From Spirochaetia bacterium (GTDB lineage Bacteria > Spirochaetota > Leptospiria > Turneriellales > JAOUOS01), in assembly GCA_029880265.1 (NCBI GenBank), contig JAOUOT010000008.1, forward strand, positions 1-43,310: a DNA stretch of 43,310 nt, in the 5' to 3' direction. Under the pieces are notes generated by a model, which was given only the letters and a program-made list of their open reading frames with translations, was not told where the DNA came from and did not search any database. A program made the translations under genes and the position numbers. Shown here one piece after another: positions 1-7,380 of the stretch (within the stretch, counting starts at the first letter, position 1; each line of letters starts with the position of its first letter).

Positions 1-135
1 AATATCGATAGAATCGGCTGTCATTTTAATAGAAGCGTCGCCCTTAAATATGGCGGTTATTTCTGGGCCGTTACTGCAAGAGAGAAACAAACTTGGCAAT
101 AATAAAAAAAAGAAAATAAAAACAGTTTTTTTCAA
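1..135 (-). CDS. Lipoprotein, N-terminal part (runs off left edge)
   Basis: Only the first 45 codons lie in the window; the gene continues past base 1. On the minus strand a TTG start at 135 follows an AGAGG ribosome-binding site 8 nt upstream. Residues 2-19 form a typical export signal (two lysines, then a Phe/Leu-rich core) ending in the lipobox LFLSC, so Cys20 should be the lipidated residue and the protein membrane-anchored. The visible mature part (SNGPEITAIFKGDASIKM) is too short to assign; it faintly recalls a FecR-type beta domain, which is only a guess. It is transcribed divergently from the thiolase gene, with about 240 bp between them in which I see no gene. Confidence 0.7.
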   Translation of the reverse strand, partial: MKKTVFIFFFLLLPSLFLSCSNGPEITAIFKGDASIKMTADSIDI

Positions 136-376
136 ATGTTTAGCCTCTAAAATATAATTTTAGAGTATTATTTGTAATTACAGACGGTTTTGCAAGAAGA
201 AAAAACAATTATCTAACATGAAAAATTATGGGGTAACAATGCTCTCTCTTGGCCAATATGGCTGTTTATCGTGCGTCATCTTATAAAAAATGATGTTTTT
301 TCGAGTCTAATGAATACAGTTTCTAAGGCAAAAAAATTGGTGACACGCCTTCGTTATTATTAAACTTGAGAGAGAT

Positions 377-1612
377 ATGAAAAAAAGAGTCTACATACTT
401 GGCGGATTTCAAACCGACTTTTCGAGAAACTGGTCAAAAGAGGGCAAGAGCATAAACGCGTTAATAAAAGAAACGGTTCTTGAAACTTTTGAACAGACGA
501 AGATAAACCCTGAAGACATCCACAGCGTGCATATGGCAAATTTCGCGGGCGAGCTGTATAACAAACAAGGCCACCTTGGGGCCTTTATTCAAAACGCTCA
601 CAGCGATTTAAGGGGTCTTCCCTCAATGCGGCATGAGGCGGCTTGCGCGTCGGGTTCTGTCGCGGTACTTGCCGCCCGCGCAGAAATTGAAGCCGGCATT
701 TACGATACGATTCTGGTGGTTGGCGCCGAACTAATGAAAAGCGTCGACTCAAAAACCGGCGGCGATTATTTAGGCACGGCCGCCTGGTATGAAAAAGAGG
801 CAGAGGGCATTGAATACCCGTTCCCGAAATTATTCGGAAAACTTGGCACAGTTTATCAAGAAAGATATGGCCTTAAATATGAACATCTTGCCGAGATTTC
901 GCAGAAAAATTACGCCAACGCAAAAAGAAACGAAAACGCCCAGACAAGAGAATATTTCATGAGCAAAGACCACGCATGCTCTTTAAGCAAATATAATCCC
1001 GAAGTAGGCGGCATTGTGCGCATAACCGACTGTTCGCAGGTAACCGACGGGGCGGCATCTGTTATACTTGCGTCGCATGAGGCGGCTTCAGATTGGTGCA
1101 AAAAGAATAATATTGCTTTTGAAACTCTGCCTTTTATAGAGGGTTGGGGGCATACCACGGCGCCCGTCTTGTTTGACGAAAAAATGGAACATTCAAAAGA
1201 CAACGAATATGTTCTGCCCTTTACGCGAAAAGCTGTTCTTGACGCTTACGAAAGAGCGGGCATAAAAGGCGCTGATGATTTAGACGTCATTGAAACTCAC
1301 GACTGCTTTACCACATCAGAGTATATGGCCATTGAACATATCGGCATTACCGAACCCGGCAAAGCGTGGCGGGCCGTTGAAGATAAAACCATCCATTTTG
1401 AAGGCAGACTGCCGGTAAACCCGTCAGGCGGATTAATTGGCGCGGGACATCCCGTCGGCGCGACAGGGGTGCGCCAGATTTTAGACGCTTATAAACAGGT
1501 AAGCGGCAAAGCGGGCGGATACCAGATTAAAAATGCGAAACGAGTTTTAACCTTGAATATGGGGGGCAGCGCCACAACAAACGTGGTGCATATCATTTCG
1601 CGTGAAAAATAA
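377..1612 (+). CDS. Acetyl-CoA acetyltransferase / SCP2-type thiolase
   Basis: A 411-residue thiolase of the SCP-2-like class, expected to catalyse thiolytic cleavage or Claisen condensation of acyl-CoA in the cytoplasm. The nucleophilic cysteine is Cys90 in EAACASGS. The class-specific ETHDCF motif supplies His308 and Cys310, and His358 sits in the GGLIGAGHPVGATG loop. The C-terminal NMGGSATT replaces the CxGGG cysteine loop of classical thiolases, as is usual for SCP2-type enzymes. Length is normal for the family. The ATG follows a purine-rich GAGAGAG stretch. Its last 11 bp overlap the next gene, so the two are probably cotranscribed. The exact substrate cannot be read from the sequence. 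Confidence 0.9.
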   Translation: MKKRVYILGGFQTDFSRNWSKEGKSINALIKETVLETFEQTKINPEDIHSVHMANFAGELYNKQGHLGAFIQNAHSDLRGLPSMRHEAACASGSVAVLAARAEIEAGIYDTILVVGAELMKSVDSKTGGDYLGTAAWYEKEAEGIEYPFPKLFGKLGTVYQERYGLKYEHLAEISQKNYANAKRNENAQTREYFMSKDHACSLSKYNPEVGGIVRITDCSQVTDGAASVILASHEAASDWCKKNNIAFETLPFIEGWGHTTAPVLFDEKMEHSKDNEYVLPFTRKAVLDAYERAGIKGADDLDVIETHDCFTTSEYMAIEHIGITEPGKAWRAVEDKTIHFEGRLPVNPSGGLIGAGHPVGATGVRQILDAYKQVSGKAGGYQIKNAKRVLTLNMGGSATTNVVHIISREK

Positions 1613-2459
1613 TTGCATATTTTGCGAAGGCGATACAGCTTTTATCTTCGAAAAACAATCAAGCTCTACAAAGAAAAAATATAAAATCTATGAATGCAAA
1701 AACTGCGGCCTTTGGCAAATACATCCGCGTGTTTCTGCAGAAGAAACAAATGAGCTTTATCAGAAAAATTATTTCAAGAAAAGAACAGATCGCGGTTACG
1801 ATAACTATAACAGCGAAAAGGTCAGGCAAAGCGTTGAAGATACCTTTTATAAAAACCTGAACGATTTAGATTTTTTCAAATGGGAAGAAACGCTGCCCTC
1901 TTGCAGAAAATCACTTGATATCGGCTGCGCCGCCGGATACTTTGTAGAATATCTTCATAACAGAAAATGGAACTCTCAAGGCATTGATGTCGCCAAAGAG
2001 ATGATCGAAGCGGCCCAAAAAAGAAAATTGACCGTTTATAACGCCGATTTTCTAAAAAAGAGATTTGAAACAAACTCATATCATCTTGTTACCATGTGGG
2101 CGGCCATTGAACATCTTGAAGACCCGCAGAAATTTTTAGAAAAGATATCTGCCATATTAAAACCCGGCGCAAGACTCATTCTTACAACCTGCCATACCGG
2201 ATATTTTGCCAAACGAAAAAAAGAGAACTGGCGTTACTTGAATGTGCCCGAACATATGTGGTTTTTCAGCCGAAAATCTCTTGAGATGATGGGCGAAAAA
2301 CATGGGTTAAAACTGAACCGTTCTTTTACCTATGGCTCAGGGTTTACGACAATAGAAAACGCGGGATTAAAATATAGAATACAAAAAGCTATTTGCGACA
2401 GACTTGCTAAAATATTCCATCTTGGCGATATGATTGTATGTGAGTTTGTGAGAAAATAG
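1602..2459 (+). CDS. Class I SAM-dependent methyltransferase with N-terminal zinc ribbon
   Basis: A 285-residue protein starting at GTG inside the end of the thiolase gene, which implies translational coupling. The N-terminus carries two CxxC pairs (Cys5/Cys8 and Cys32/Cys35) forming a likely zinc ribbon. A Rossmann methyltransferase core of the Methyltransf_23 type follows: motif I LDIGCAAGYF at 105-114, then MWAAIEHLEDP, and LKPGARLILTT before the C-terminal strand. This layout is common in sugar, lipid-head-group or polyketide-type O/C-methyltransferases found near surface-polysaccharide genes. The neighbouring thiolase gives no firm hint of substrate. The GTG start is required because the zinc ribbon begins only five residues later. 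Confidence 0.85.
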   Translation: MKNNCIFCEGDTAFIFEKQSSSTKKKYKIYECKNCGLWQIHPRVSAEETNELYQKNYFKKRTDRGYDNYNSEKVRQSVEDTFYKNLNDLDFFKWEETLPSCRKSLDIGCAAGYFVEYLHNRKWNSQGIDVAKEMIEAAQKRKLTVYNADFLKKRFETNSYHLVTMWAAIEHLEDPQKFLEKISAILKPGARLILTTCHTGYFAKRKKENWRYLNVPEHMWFFSRKSLEMMGEKHGLKLNRSFTYGSGFTTIENAGLKYRIQKAICDRLAKIFHLGDMIVCEFVRK

Positions 2460-2471
2460 ATTTTATCTTTT

Positions 2472-2494
2472 AAAATATTTTTTTAATATTTTTT
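2472..2494 (+). terminator. Weak AT-rich terminator after the methyltransferase gene
   Basis: AAAATATT and AATATTTT form an 8-bp stem around a five-T loop and are followed by further T residues, 12 bp after the stop codon. The stem has no G-C pairs, so it may be inefficient. Confidence 0.4.
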
Positions 2495-2554
2495 CGAACT
2501 CTTCTCTGTAAGCGGCGTCTAATTTTCAGAAACCAAAATTCTAAGGAGAAAAAA

Positions 2555-4315
2555 ATGAAAACAAAAATATATTATCTGTCAGCATTGACAGTTTTACTTG
2601 CCGGCTTTGCGCTCAATTGCCAGAGCCCCGATGAAAAAGAGACCGACACACGACAGGTTCCTGTTATTGAGAAACCGACCGTTCAAAAAGACAACCGGGC
2701 TTCAGCAGAAAGAAATGAACCAGACGAAGTATCTGCGCTGGAAGACCATATGTACAAAGCTGAAGAATATAAAATGGCTGAAGAGGCACCAGCAGCGCCG
2801 GCTCAAACATATTCACGGAATAAAAAGTCACAGAAGTATAAGGGTATGCCGGCTGTCGCTAATTCGGGATATCTGACTGCCCAGCAGAGATACAATCCGA
2901 ATTTCAACACAGAGTCTTATGACAGAATTTACGAAAATGGGTTTCTGGATCCTGAGAAAAATGCTCTTTCAACATTTTCTGTGGATGTAGATACCGCTTC
3001 GTACAGCAACACGCGAAGGTTTTTGAATATGGGAAGCCTGCCGCCAAAAGACGCCGTAAGAATTGAAGAGTTTATTAACTACTTTTCTTATGATTATGAA
3101 AATGCGCCCGAAGATAAACCATTTTCTGTATCAGCCGAAGTATCAAAAACGCCCTGGAATCCGAAACATAAACTGGTTCATATAGGAATCAAAGGCAGAG
3201 AAATACAAGCCGAAAAAATGCCGCCCAGAAATCTTGTCTTTCTGCTTGATGTCTCGGGCTCAATGAGCGCTGCAAACAAACTTCCGCTTTTGAAAAAATC
3301 GATGAAACTTCTGGTTAACCAGCTTGATGAGAAAGATTCTGTGGCCATCGTAGTTTACGCGGGCGCAAGCGGTCTTGTTTTGCCCCCCACAGAGGGAAGC
3401 AGCAAACAGACAATCTTAGACGCTCTTGAAAAATTAAACGCCGGCGGTTCAACAAACGGCGGGCAGGGCATTGAGCTTGCCTATAAAACGGCTGAAGAAA
3501 TGATGAAAAAAAACGGCATAAACCGGGTCATACTTGCCACCGACGGCGATTTTAATGTAGGCGTTACCGGCCGGGGCGGTTTAACCCGCCTTATTGAAGA
3601 GAAACGAAAAACCGGAATTTTTTTAACCGTTCTTGGTTTCGGCATGGGCAATTATAAAGACTCTTCTATGGAAAGCCTTGCCGACAAGGGCAACGGAAAC
3701 TATGCCTATATCGACAATTTTAATGAAGCGAAAAAGGTACTTGTAAATGAAGCAGGCGCGACCCTGGTTACAATCGCCAAAGACGTTAAAATTCAGGTTG
3801 AATTTAACCCCGCTCTGGTGCAGGCTTACAGACTAATCGGCTATGAAAACAGAGCGCTTAAAGATGAAGATTTTAATGATGACAAAAAAGACGCCGGCGA
3901 GATAGGCGCGGGGCATACCGTTACCGCTCTTTATGAAATTGTTCCGCATGGCGTTGAAATAAATGCGGGCAGCGTTGACCCGTTAAAATACCAGAAGCCG
4001 TCTGTGAAAGTCTCAAACAATAAAGAGCTTATGACAGTAAAGCTTCGCTATAAAGAGCCTGACAAAGACAGCAGTAAGCTTTTGTCGTTTCCCGTAAATG
4101 ATTCTGGCGTTTCTTTTGAAAACAGTTCAGAGAACTTCAGATTTTCATCTGCGGTAGCCATGTACGGCATGCTTTTAAGAGACTCTGAATACAAAGGAAA
4201 GTCTAATTATGATCTAGTCTATGATACGGCCAGAAGTGCGCTGGGAAAAGACGAGCAGGGCTTAAGAGCTGAATTCTTAAGACTGGTAAAATTAAGCCAG
4301 GGTATGTCTTCATAA
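2555..4315 (+). CDS. YfbK-like von Willebrand factor A lipoprotein
   Basis: A 586-residue exported protein preceded by an AAGGAG ribosome-binding site. The signal peptide ends in FALNC, a relaxed lipobox with Asn at -1 of the kind accepted in spirochaetes, placing lipidation at Cys22. Residues 25-110 are low-complexity and charged, probably a flexible linker. Residues 115-185 (TFSVDVDTASYSNTRRF and onward) match the N-terminal domain of the YfbK family. The VWA domain follows with the MIDAS motif DVSGSMS (Asp232, Ser234, Ser236) and ATDGDFNVG. The C-terminal third resembles DUF3520. Such proteins are thought to mediate metal-dependent surface or periplasmic protein contacts, but their partners are mostly unknown. 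A strong terminator follows, so it is probably monocistronic. Confidence 0.88.
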   Translation: MKTKIYYLSALTVLLAGFALNCQSPDEKETDTRQVPVIEKPTVQKDNRASAERNEPDEVSALEDHMYKAEEYKMAEEAPAAPAQTYSRNKKSQKYKGMPAVANSGYLTAQQRYNPNFNTESYDRIYENGFLDPEKNALSTFSVDVDTASYSNTRRFLNMGSLPPKDAVRIEEFINYFSYDYENAPEDKPFSVSAEVSKTPWNPKHKLVHIGIKGREIQAEKMPPRNLVFLLDVSGSMSAANKLPLLKKSMKLLVNQLDEKDSVAIVVYAGASGLVLPPTEGSSKQTILDALEKLNAGGSTNGGQGIELAYKTAEEMMKKNGINRVILATDGDFNVGVTGRGGLTRLIEEKRKTGIFLTVLGFGMGNYKDSSMESLADKGNGNYAYIDNFNEAKKVLVNEAGATLVTIAKDVKIQVEFNPALVQAYRLIGYENRALKDEDFNDDKKDAGEIGAGHTVTALYEIVPHGVEINAGSVDPLKYQKPSVKVSNNKELMTVKLRYKEPDKDSSKLLSFPVNDSGVSFENSSENFRFSSAVAMYGMLLRDSEYKGKSNYDLVYDTARSALGKDEQGLRAEFLRLVKLSQGMSS

Positions 4316-4342
4316 GTTCTGCCATTCTATGAAAAATTTTAC

Positions 4343-4378
4343 GGCCTCTTTTTTAGAAATAGGAAGAGGCCAGTTTTT
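4343..4378 (+). terminator. Rho-independent terminator after the VWA gene
   Basis: GGCCTCTT (4343-4350) pairs perfectly with AAGAGGCC (4364-4371) across a 13-nt loop, followed by AGTTTTTCT. It lies 28 bp after the VWA stop. A short run of A residues precedes the stem, so it might also stop transcripts arriving from the HEPN gene on the other strand. Confidence 0.8.
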
Positions 4379-4387
4379 CTCTTTCTT

Positions 4388-4556
4388 TACCCCGCAGCAA
4401 GTGTTTTAAGCCTCGCCCTGCAACCCCCCTCTCCCGTGGTCATCGAGCGATATTCCATATAACAAGCTCATCGCCGATCTGCATCCGGTATATATGTCTG
4501 GTCATCGAGCGGAGTCGAGATGACATCACAATCCCGCCAATTTCTGTTCAAGAAGT
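4388..4556. repeat. Direct-repeat block with remnant of the S74 gene 3' end (left copy)
   Basis: Two segments recur about 0.94 kb to the right. First, CCCGCAGCAAGTGTTTTAA and its C-rich continuation (4390-4430) match the segment at 5329-5367. Second, 4523-4555 matches 5432-5464, which is the end of the S74 coding sequence: read on the minus strand it still spells LLEQKLAGL plus stop. Between them are two copies of a GGTCATCGAGCG motif (4438 and 4500), the second continuing as GAGTCGAGATGA. The HEPN stop codon begins immediately after the remnant. The toxin-antitoxin pair therefore lies between direct repeats derived from the neighbouring gene end. Confidence 0.75.
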
Positions 4557-4958
4557 TCATATAAAATCACTTAAACTATTCTTGATCCATTGCTGAATTT
4601 GTTCACAACATTTTTTTGCTTTGACGACATCATCTTTATCGTAAGAAAAAGAATCTATACCGGCAGGATAACGCGCTTGAATGTAAAATTGATTCAAAAA
4701 CGAACAATCATCTTTTAAAATCATAATATTTTTATCTTTTGATTCACAAATTTTAAGCAATTCAAGCAAATTGTGTATGTATTTCATTTCTAAATCATGA
4801 GTCAGGATAAAAGCTTTAAGGTACTTCTCCGCCGCTTGTTGAAAACTGGCGCCTGCCAATCCGAAATAACTGTTATTTTCTAGCCCAAGTAAAGCGTATC
4901 CGTAATCATTATCAGCAAACAATAACCATTCTTTGATTAAGTCAGGCTTTTTGTTCAT
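4557..4958 (-). CDS. HEPN domain protein (toxin-antitoxin partner of MNT)
   Basis: A 133-residue all-helical protein of the HEPN type (PF05168-like). Recognisable parts are the N-terminal segment EWLLFADNDYGYA, the central FQQAAEKYLKAFI helix, the HNLLELL segment, and FYIQARYP, a signature of this family. In type VII HEPN/MNT pairs the HEPN protein is usually the RNase-like toxin and the nucleotidyltransferase neutralises it. Here the usual RX4-6H RNase motif is not obvious after ARYP, so activity is uncertain. It overlaps the upstream MNT gene by 17 bp and must be cotranslated with it. The stop codon abuts a remnant of the S74 gene, consistent with arrival as a cassette. Confidence 0.85.
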   Translation of the reverse strand: MNKKPDLIKEWLLFADNDYGYALLGLENNSYFGLAGASFQQAAEKYLKAFILTHDLEMKYIHNLLELLKICESKDKNIMILKDDCSFLNQFYIQARYPAGIDSFSYDKDDVVKAKKCCEQIQQWIKNSLSDFI

Positions 4959-5304
4959 ATATTAGTTTTCCGTTATTTATAATATCAGTAACGAAAAGAT
5001 CGCCAATTTCTAAACGCTTTGATACTTCTTCAGGTGTATAAACAATAAAATCGACGGCAAGACTATAATCAATCAATTTATCCAATTCGTATGTACGGTA
5101 GCCTCTCTTTTTTGGAACATTTTGCTTAATTATAAATAAGTCAATATCAGAATTATTGTGAACTGATTCTCCATTTACCAAAGAGCCAAAAAGAATAATT
5201 TTTTCGGGCGAATATAATTCTATCAGTTGATTTGTAATAGATTTTAACTCTTGAGTTAGTTTCGCCTTACGTTGTCTTGATTTCTGTTCTACTGTTTTAA
5301 GCAT
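4942..5304 (-). CDS. MNT nucleotidyltransferase (antitoxin of HEPN/MNT pair)
   Basis: A 120-residue minimal nucleotidyltransferase. The family motif GSxnDxD appears as FGSLVNGESVHNNSDID (Gly/Ser pair, then Asp-x-Asp) and the third metal-binding acid is in LAVDFIVYT. Known members AMPylate or otherwise modify their HEPN partner to silence it. It precedes the HEPN gene in the same transcript and overlaps it by 17 bp. The first 20 residues are a lysine/glutamine-rich helix. The start at 5304 is an ATG without an evident Shine-Dalgarno sequence. The pair sits between direct repeats, so it is probably mobile or recently acquired. Confidence 0.87.
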   Translation of the reverse strand: MLKTVEQKSRQRKAKLTQELKSITNQLIELYSPEKIILFGSLVNGESVHNNSDIDLFIIKQNVPKKRGYRTYELDKLIDYSLAVDFIVYTPEEVSKRLEIGDLFVTDIINNGKLIYEQKA

Positions 5305-5325
5305 ACTGTCAAAATAAAACTTTTT

Positions 5326-5466
5326 TCACCCTGCGGCAAGTGTTTTAACCCTCACCCCCCAACCCTAATTGCTTCGGTTACGCTGTGACAAAAGCCCTTC
5401 TCCTGAGGGAGAAGGGTTGGGATGAGGGTTCACCATCACAACCCCGCCAATTTCTGCTCAAGAAGC
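5326..5466. repeat. Direct-repeat block at the S74 gene 3' end (right copy) with palindromic core
   Basis: This is the right-hand counterpart of 4388-4556. It contains CCCTGCGGCAAGTGTTTTAA (from 5329) and, at 5432-5466, the last codons of the intact S74 gene. The part between carries an outer inverted repeat (ACCCTCACC... against ...GATGAGGGT) and the inner stem annotated separately as a terminator. Palindromes of this C-rich, G-rich type are dispersed intergenic repeats in many environmental bacteria; related copies occur at 7302-7380. Confidence 0.7.
5388..5416 (-). terminator. Terminator of the S74 gene, formed by the repeat palindrome
   Basis: Read on the minus strand, CCCTTCTCC pairs with GGAGAAGGG across a four-base CTCA loop and is followed by CTTTTGT. 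It begins about 20 nt after the S74 stop codon, so the dispersed palindrome seems to serve as terminator. Confidence 0.6.
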
Positions 5467-7079
5467 GCGAGACGGGTTTCAAGGTTTTGTATTTTTTCTG
5501 TTTTTAATTGAATCTTTTCATTTTGCTCTTTAACAGCCTCTACCAAAACAGCTGTAATTTTTTCATAATTCACGCCTTTATAGCCGTTATCGTTTTCAAA
5601 TACGAGTTCTGGTAAAACTTTTTCTACTTCTTGTGCGATAAAACCAATATCGCGGCCTTTTTTTTCTGAAAATTCGGTGTCTTTCCACTTAAAATAAACA
5701 CCGCGAAATGCCATTAGAATATCAAGAGGATTATTAATCTCTATAACATTCTCTTTTAGACGGCGGTCTGAAGCGCATGATGTATTATTAGCAAGAACAC
5801 AGCCGCCAACTTCCAATTTCGCCCCCGGTGAATTCGTCCCAATGCCCACATTACCATCATTTCTAACAAATAAAGAGCTTACACCCGATGAGTCTGTCAC
5901 ATGTAAGGCCGAAGTCGTATCATCAGAAGTTTTGCCTTTTATTTCTAATTTACTAGCCGGCAATGTCGTACCTATACCCACATTACCTGCAGTTCGTAAA
6001 AGTAAATCATCGGCGTTGTAAGAAAATATCTCGTTATACCCCGCGCCAGCAGCTATATCAACTCTTGTTACGCCAGCAGAACTCATTCTTATTGTGCCGT
6101 TTACATGTAACGGCATTAGAGGGTTTGTCGTCCCAATACCCACATTGCCAACAGAATCAATTCTCATGCTGTAATCATAAGAAGCGCCGTCATAATGTCT
6201 GAAAAAAATGTTTCCGACACCGACATCGCCGCCATACGTTAAGAACATATTGCCAGCATTTACTGCATGTGACTTTCCATATAACGAAATAGCTGGCTCA
6301 CCAGTGTCGATACCGCCGTAGATAGCCATTCCCGAAACGCTATCAATATTCTTAATTCGAGAAAAAGCGCTTTCAAAAACCAAATCATTTCTCATTGTTA
6401 CTGACCCGGCAACATGCAAACGAGTCGTTGGCGTCGTTGTTCCTATTCCAATTGCATTAACATCCTGAAAAATGGTACTTTCAACAAGCTGGCTGCCGTT
6501 CCATAGAGGTAGATAATTTGCCATTGTCATGCCAAGAGCAGGGTCGTCGCCCGAAATCGCCGAAGCCGGTATACCGGTCAATAATGAACCGTCGCCGCTA
6601 AAATTTGTTGCGGTCACGGTACCTAATACATCGAGCGTCGTTGAGGGGGTTTTTCCTATGCCGACATTGCCCGGTAAATACGCGATATCTAAAACGCCGG
6701 CAGTTGACCAATAACTATCGGTAGAACTGCCAAGGGGTACACCGTTTATCGTAAAACCCTGCGCTTCGATATTGCCGCCAACCGTAAGGCCGCCCGTATC
6801 TGTAACGCCAAGATTGTCATATAAAGTCTGAAAATTCTCGTTTATCTGCGACGATGATATCACATCGCCCGGCGCGAAAACATGCGGCGCCGTTATCGTG
6901 GCCGCATAAACCGTCAGCGGTATAAAAACTGCCGCTAATGCCAAATTCTTTACCCAGCGTTTTGGCAGACGTAATACAAACGCGGGTTTTTTCTTTTGTA
7001 GTTTCATCTTGGTTTTCATTTCTGCTATTTCGTTTTGAAGCTCTTTGATTAAGCTTTTTAGTTGTTGTGTTTCATTCAT
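5436..7079 (-). CDS. Membrane-anchored fibre protein with C-terminal S74 chaperone/peptidase domain
   Basis: With the start at 7079 the protein has 547 residues; that ATG has an AGGAG site 8 nt upstream, while the GTG 30 bp earlier lies inside a repeat and lacks one. Layout: short coiled coil (3-30), one membrane segment (about 43-60), then a beta-rich stalk with five copies of a GNVGIGTTxPxxxLxVxG repeat, and the intramolecular chaperone domain from about 435 to the end. The S74 dyad is visible in SDRRLKENV (Ser437, Lys442), followed by GFIAQEVEKVLPE and a terminal coiled coil. Such domains fold trimeric fibres and cut themselves off. No phage genes are near, so a cell-surface fibre is likelier than a phage tail. 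Confidence 0.85.
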   Translation of the reverse strand: MNETQQLKSLIKELQNEIAEMKTKMKLQKKKPAFVLRLPKRWVKNLALAAVFIPLTVYAATITAPHVFAPGDVISSSQINENFQTLYDNLGVTDTGGLTVGGNIEAQGFTINGVPLGSSTDSYWSTAGVLDIAYLPGNVGIGKTPSTTLDVLGTVTATNFSGDGSLLTGIPASAISGDDPALGMTMANYLPLWNGSQLVESTIFQDVNAIGIGTTTPTTRLHVAGSVTMRNDLVFESAFSRIKNIDSVSGMAIYGGIDTGEPAISLYGKSHAVNAGNMFLTYGGDVGVGNIFFRHYDGASYDYSMRIDSVGNVGIGTTNPLMPLHVNGTIRMSSAGVTRVDIAAGAGYNEIFSYNADDLLLRTAGNVGIGTTLPASKLEIKGKTSDDTTSALHVTDSSGVSSLFVRNDGNVGIGTNSPGAKLEVGGCVLANNTSCASDRRLKENVIEINNPLDILMAFRGVYFKWKDTEFSEKKGRDIGFIAQEVEKVLPELVFENDNGYKGVNYEKITAVLVEAVKEQNEKIQLKTEKIQNLETRLALLEQKLAGL

Positions 7080-7105
7080 TTTTTTGTCTCCTTTTTTTAG
7101 AACCC

Positions 7106-7279
7106 TCACGGCCCAAATTTTGCCTCATCCCAGCGGCTTTCGTCCATAATGCCTACTTCTTCAAGCGCCATATCAATCAATTCAGTTTGGGCGCAAAAGT
7201 AAACGCTGCTCAATAGTATTAAAAACAGCAAACCCGTTACCCGCAGTCTTTTTGAAAATTTTATCTTTTTATCTTTCAT
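7106..7279 (-). CDS. Small exported protein, 57 residues, upstream of the S74 gene
   Basis: An unreported-looking small gene with ATG at 7279 and an AGGAG site 9 nt upstream (AAGGAGAAAAAAAGATG). The product has a basic N-terminus (MKDKKIKFSKRLRVT), a hydrophobic segment at 15-28 (GLLFLILLSSVYF), a cysteine at 29 and then a short acidic tail, QTELIDMALEEVGIM and onward. It reads as a signal peptide plus about 28 residues, or a tiny membrane-anchored protein. The stop lies 26 bp before the S74 start, so both belong to one transcript. I recognise no family. Its stop codon overlaps the CCCTCAC end of an intergenic repeat. Confidence 0.65.
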   Translation of the reverse strand: MKDKKIKFSKRLRVTGLLFLILLSSVYFCAQTELIDMALEEVGIMDESRWDEAKFGP

Positions 7280-7301
7280 CTTTTTTTCTCCTTTTTTATA
7301 G

Positions 7302-7380
7302 AACCCTCACCCTCCCTCTCTCTCTCGTGGTCATCGAGTAGGCTTTGCCGTATCGAGATGAAGGAGAGAAGTGGGTGAGG
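7302..7380. repeat. Palindromic intergenic repeat abutting the csgG-like gene
   Basis: CCTCACCCTCCCTCTC on the left pairs imperfectly with GGAGAGAAGTGGGTGAGG on the right. The interior carries GTGGTCATCGAG and ATCGAGATGA, the same words found at 4436-4523. The repeat ends one base before the stop codon of the csgG-like gene and may act as its transcriptional end. Confidence 0.6.

Noticed and set aside
910..1203. A 97-codon frame opposite the thiolase gene
   Set aside because: Antisense shadow of a conserved enzyme; composition is not protein-like.
5820..6660. A CRISPR-like or tandem DNA repeat within the S74 gene
   Set aside because: The repeated words encode the GNVGIGTT stalk motif at irregular spacing and vary at synonymous positions, so they reflect protein repeats.
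5436..7079. A prophage or phage-tail locus
   Set aside because: The only phage-like element is the S74 domain; no integrase, capsid, terminase or other tail gene is near, and the protein has a membrane segment.
7080..7109. GTG start at 7109 for the S74 gene
   Set aside because: It lies in an intergenic repeat without ribosome-binding site and overlaps the end of the small upstream gene; ATG at 7079 has AGGAG.
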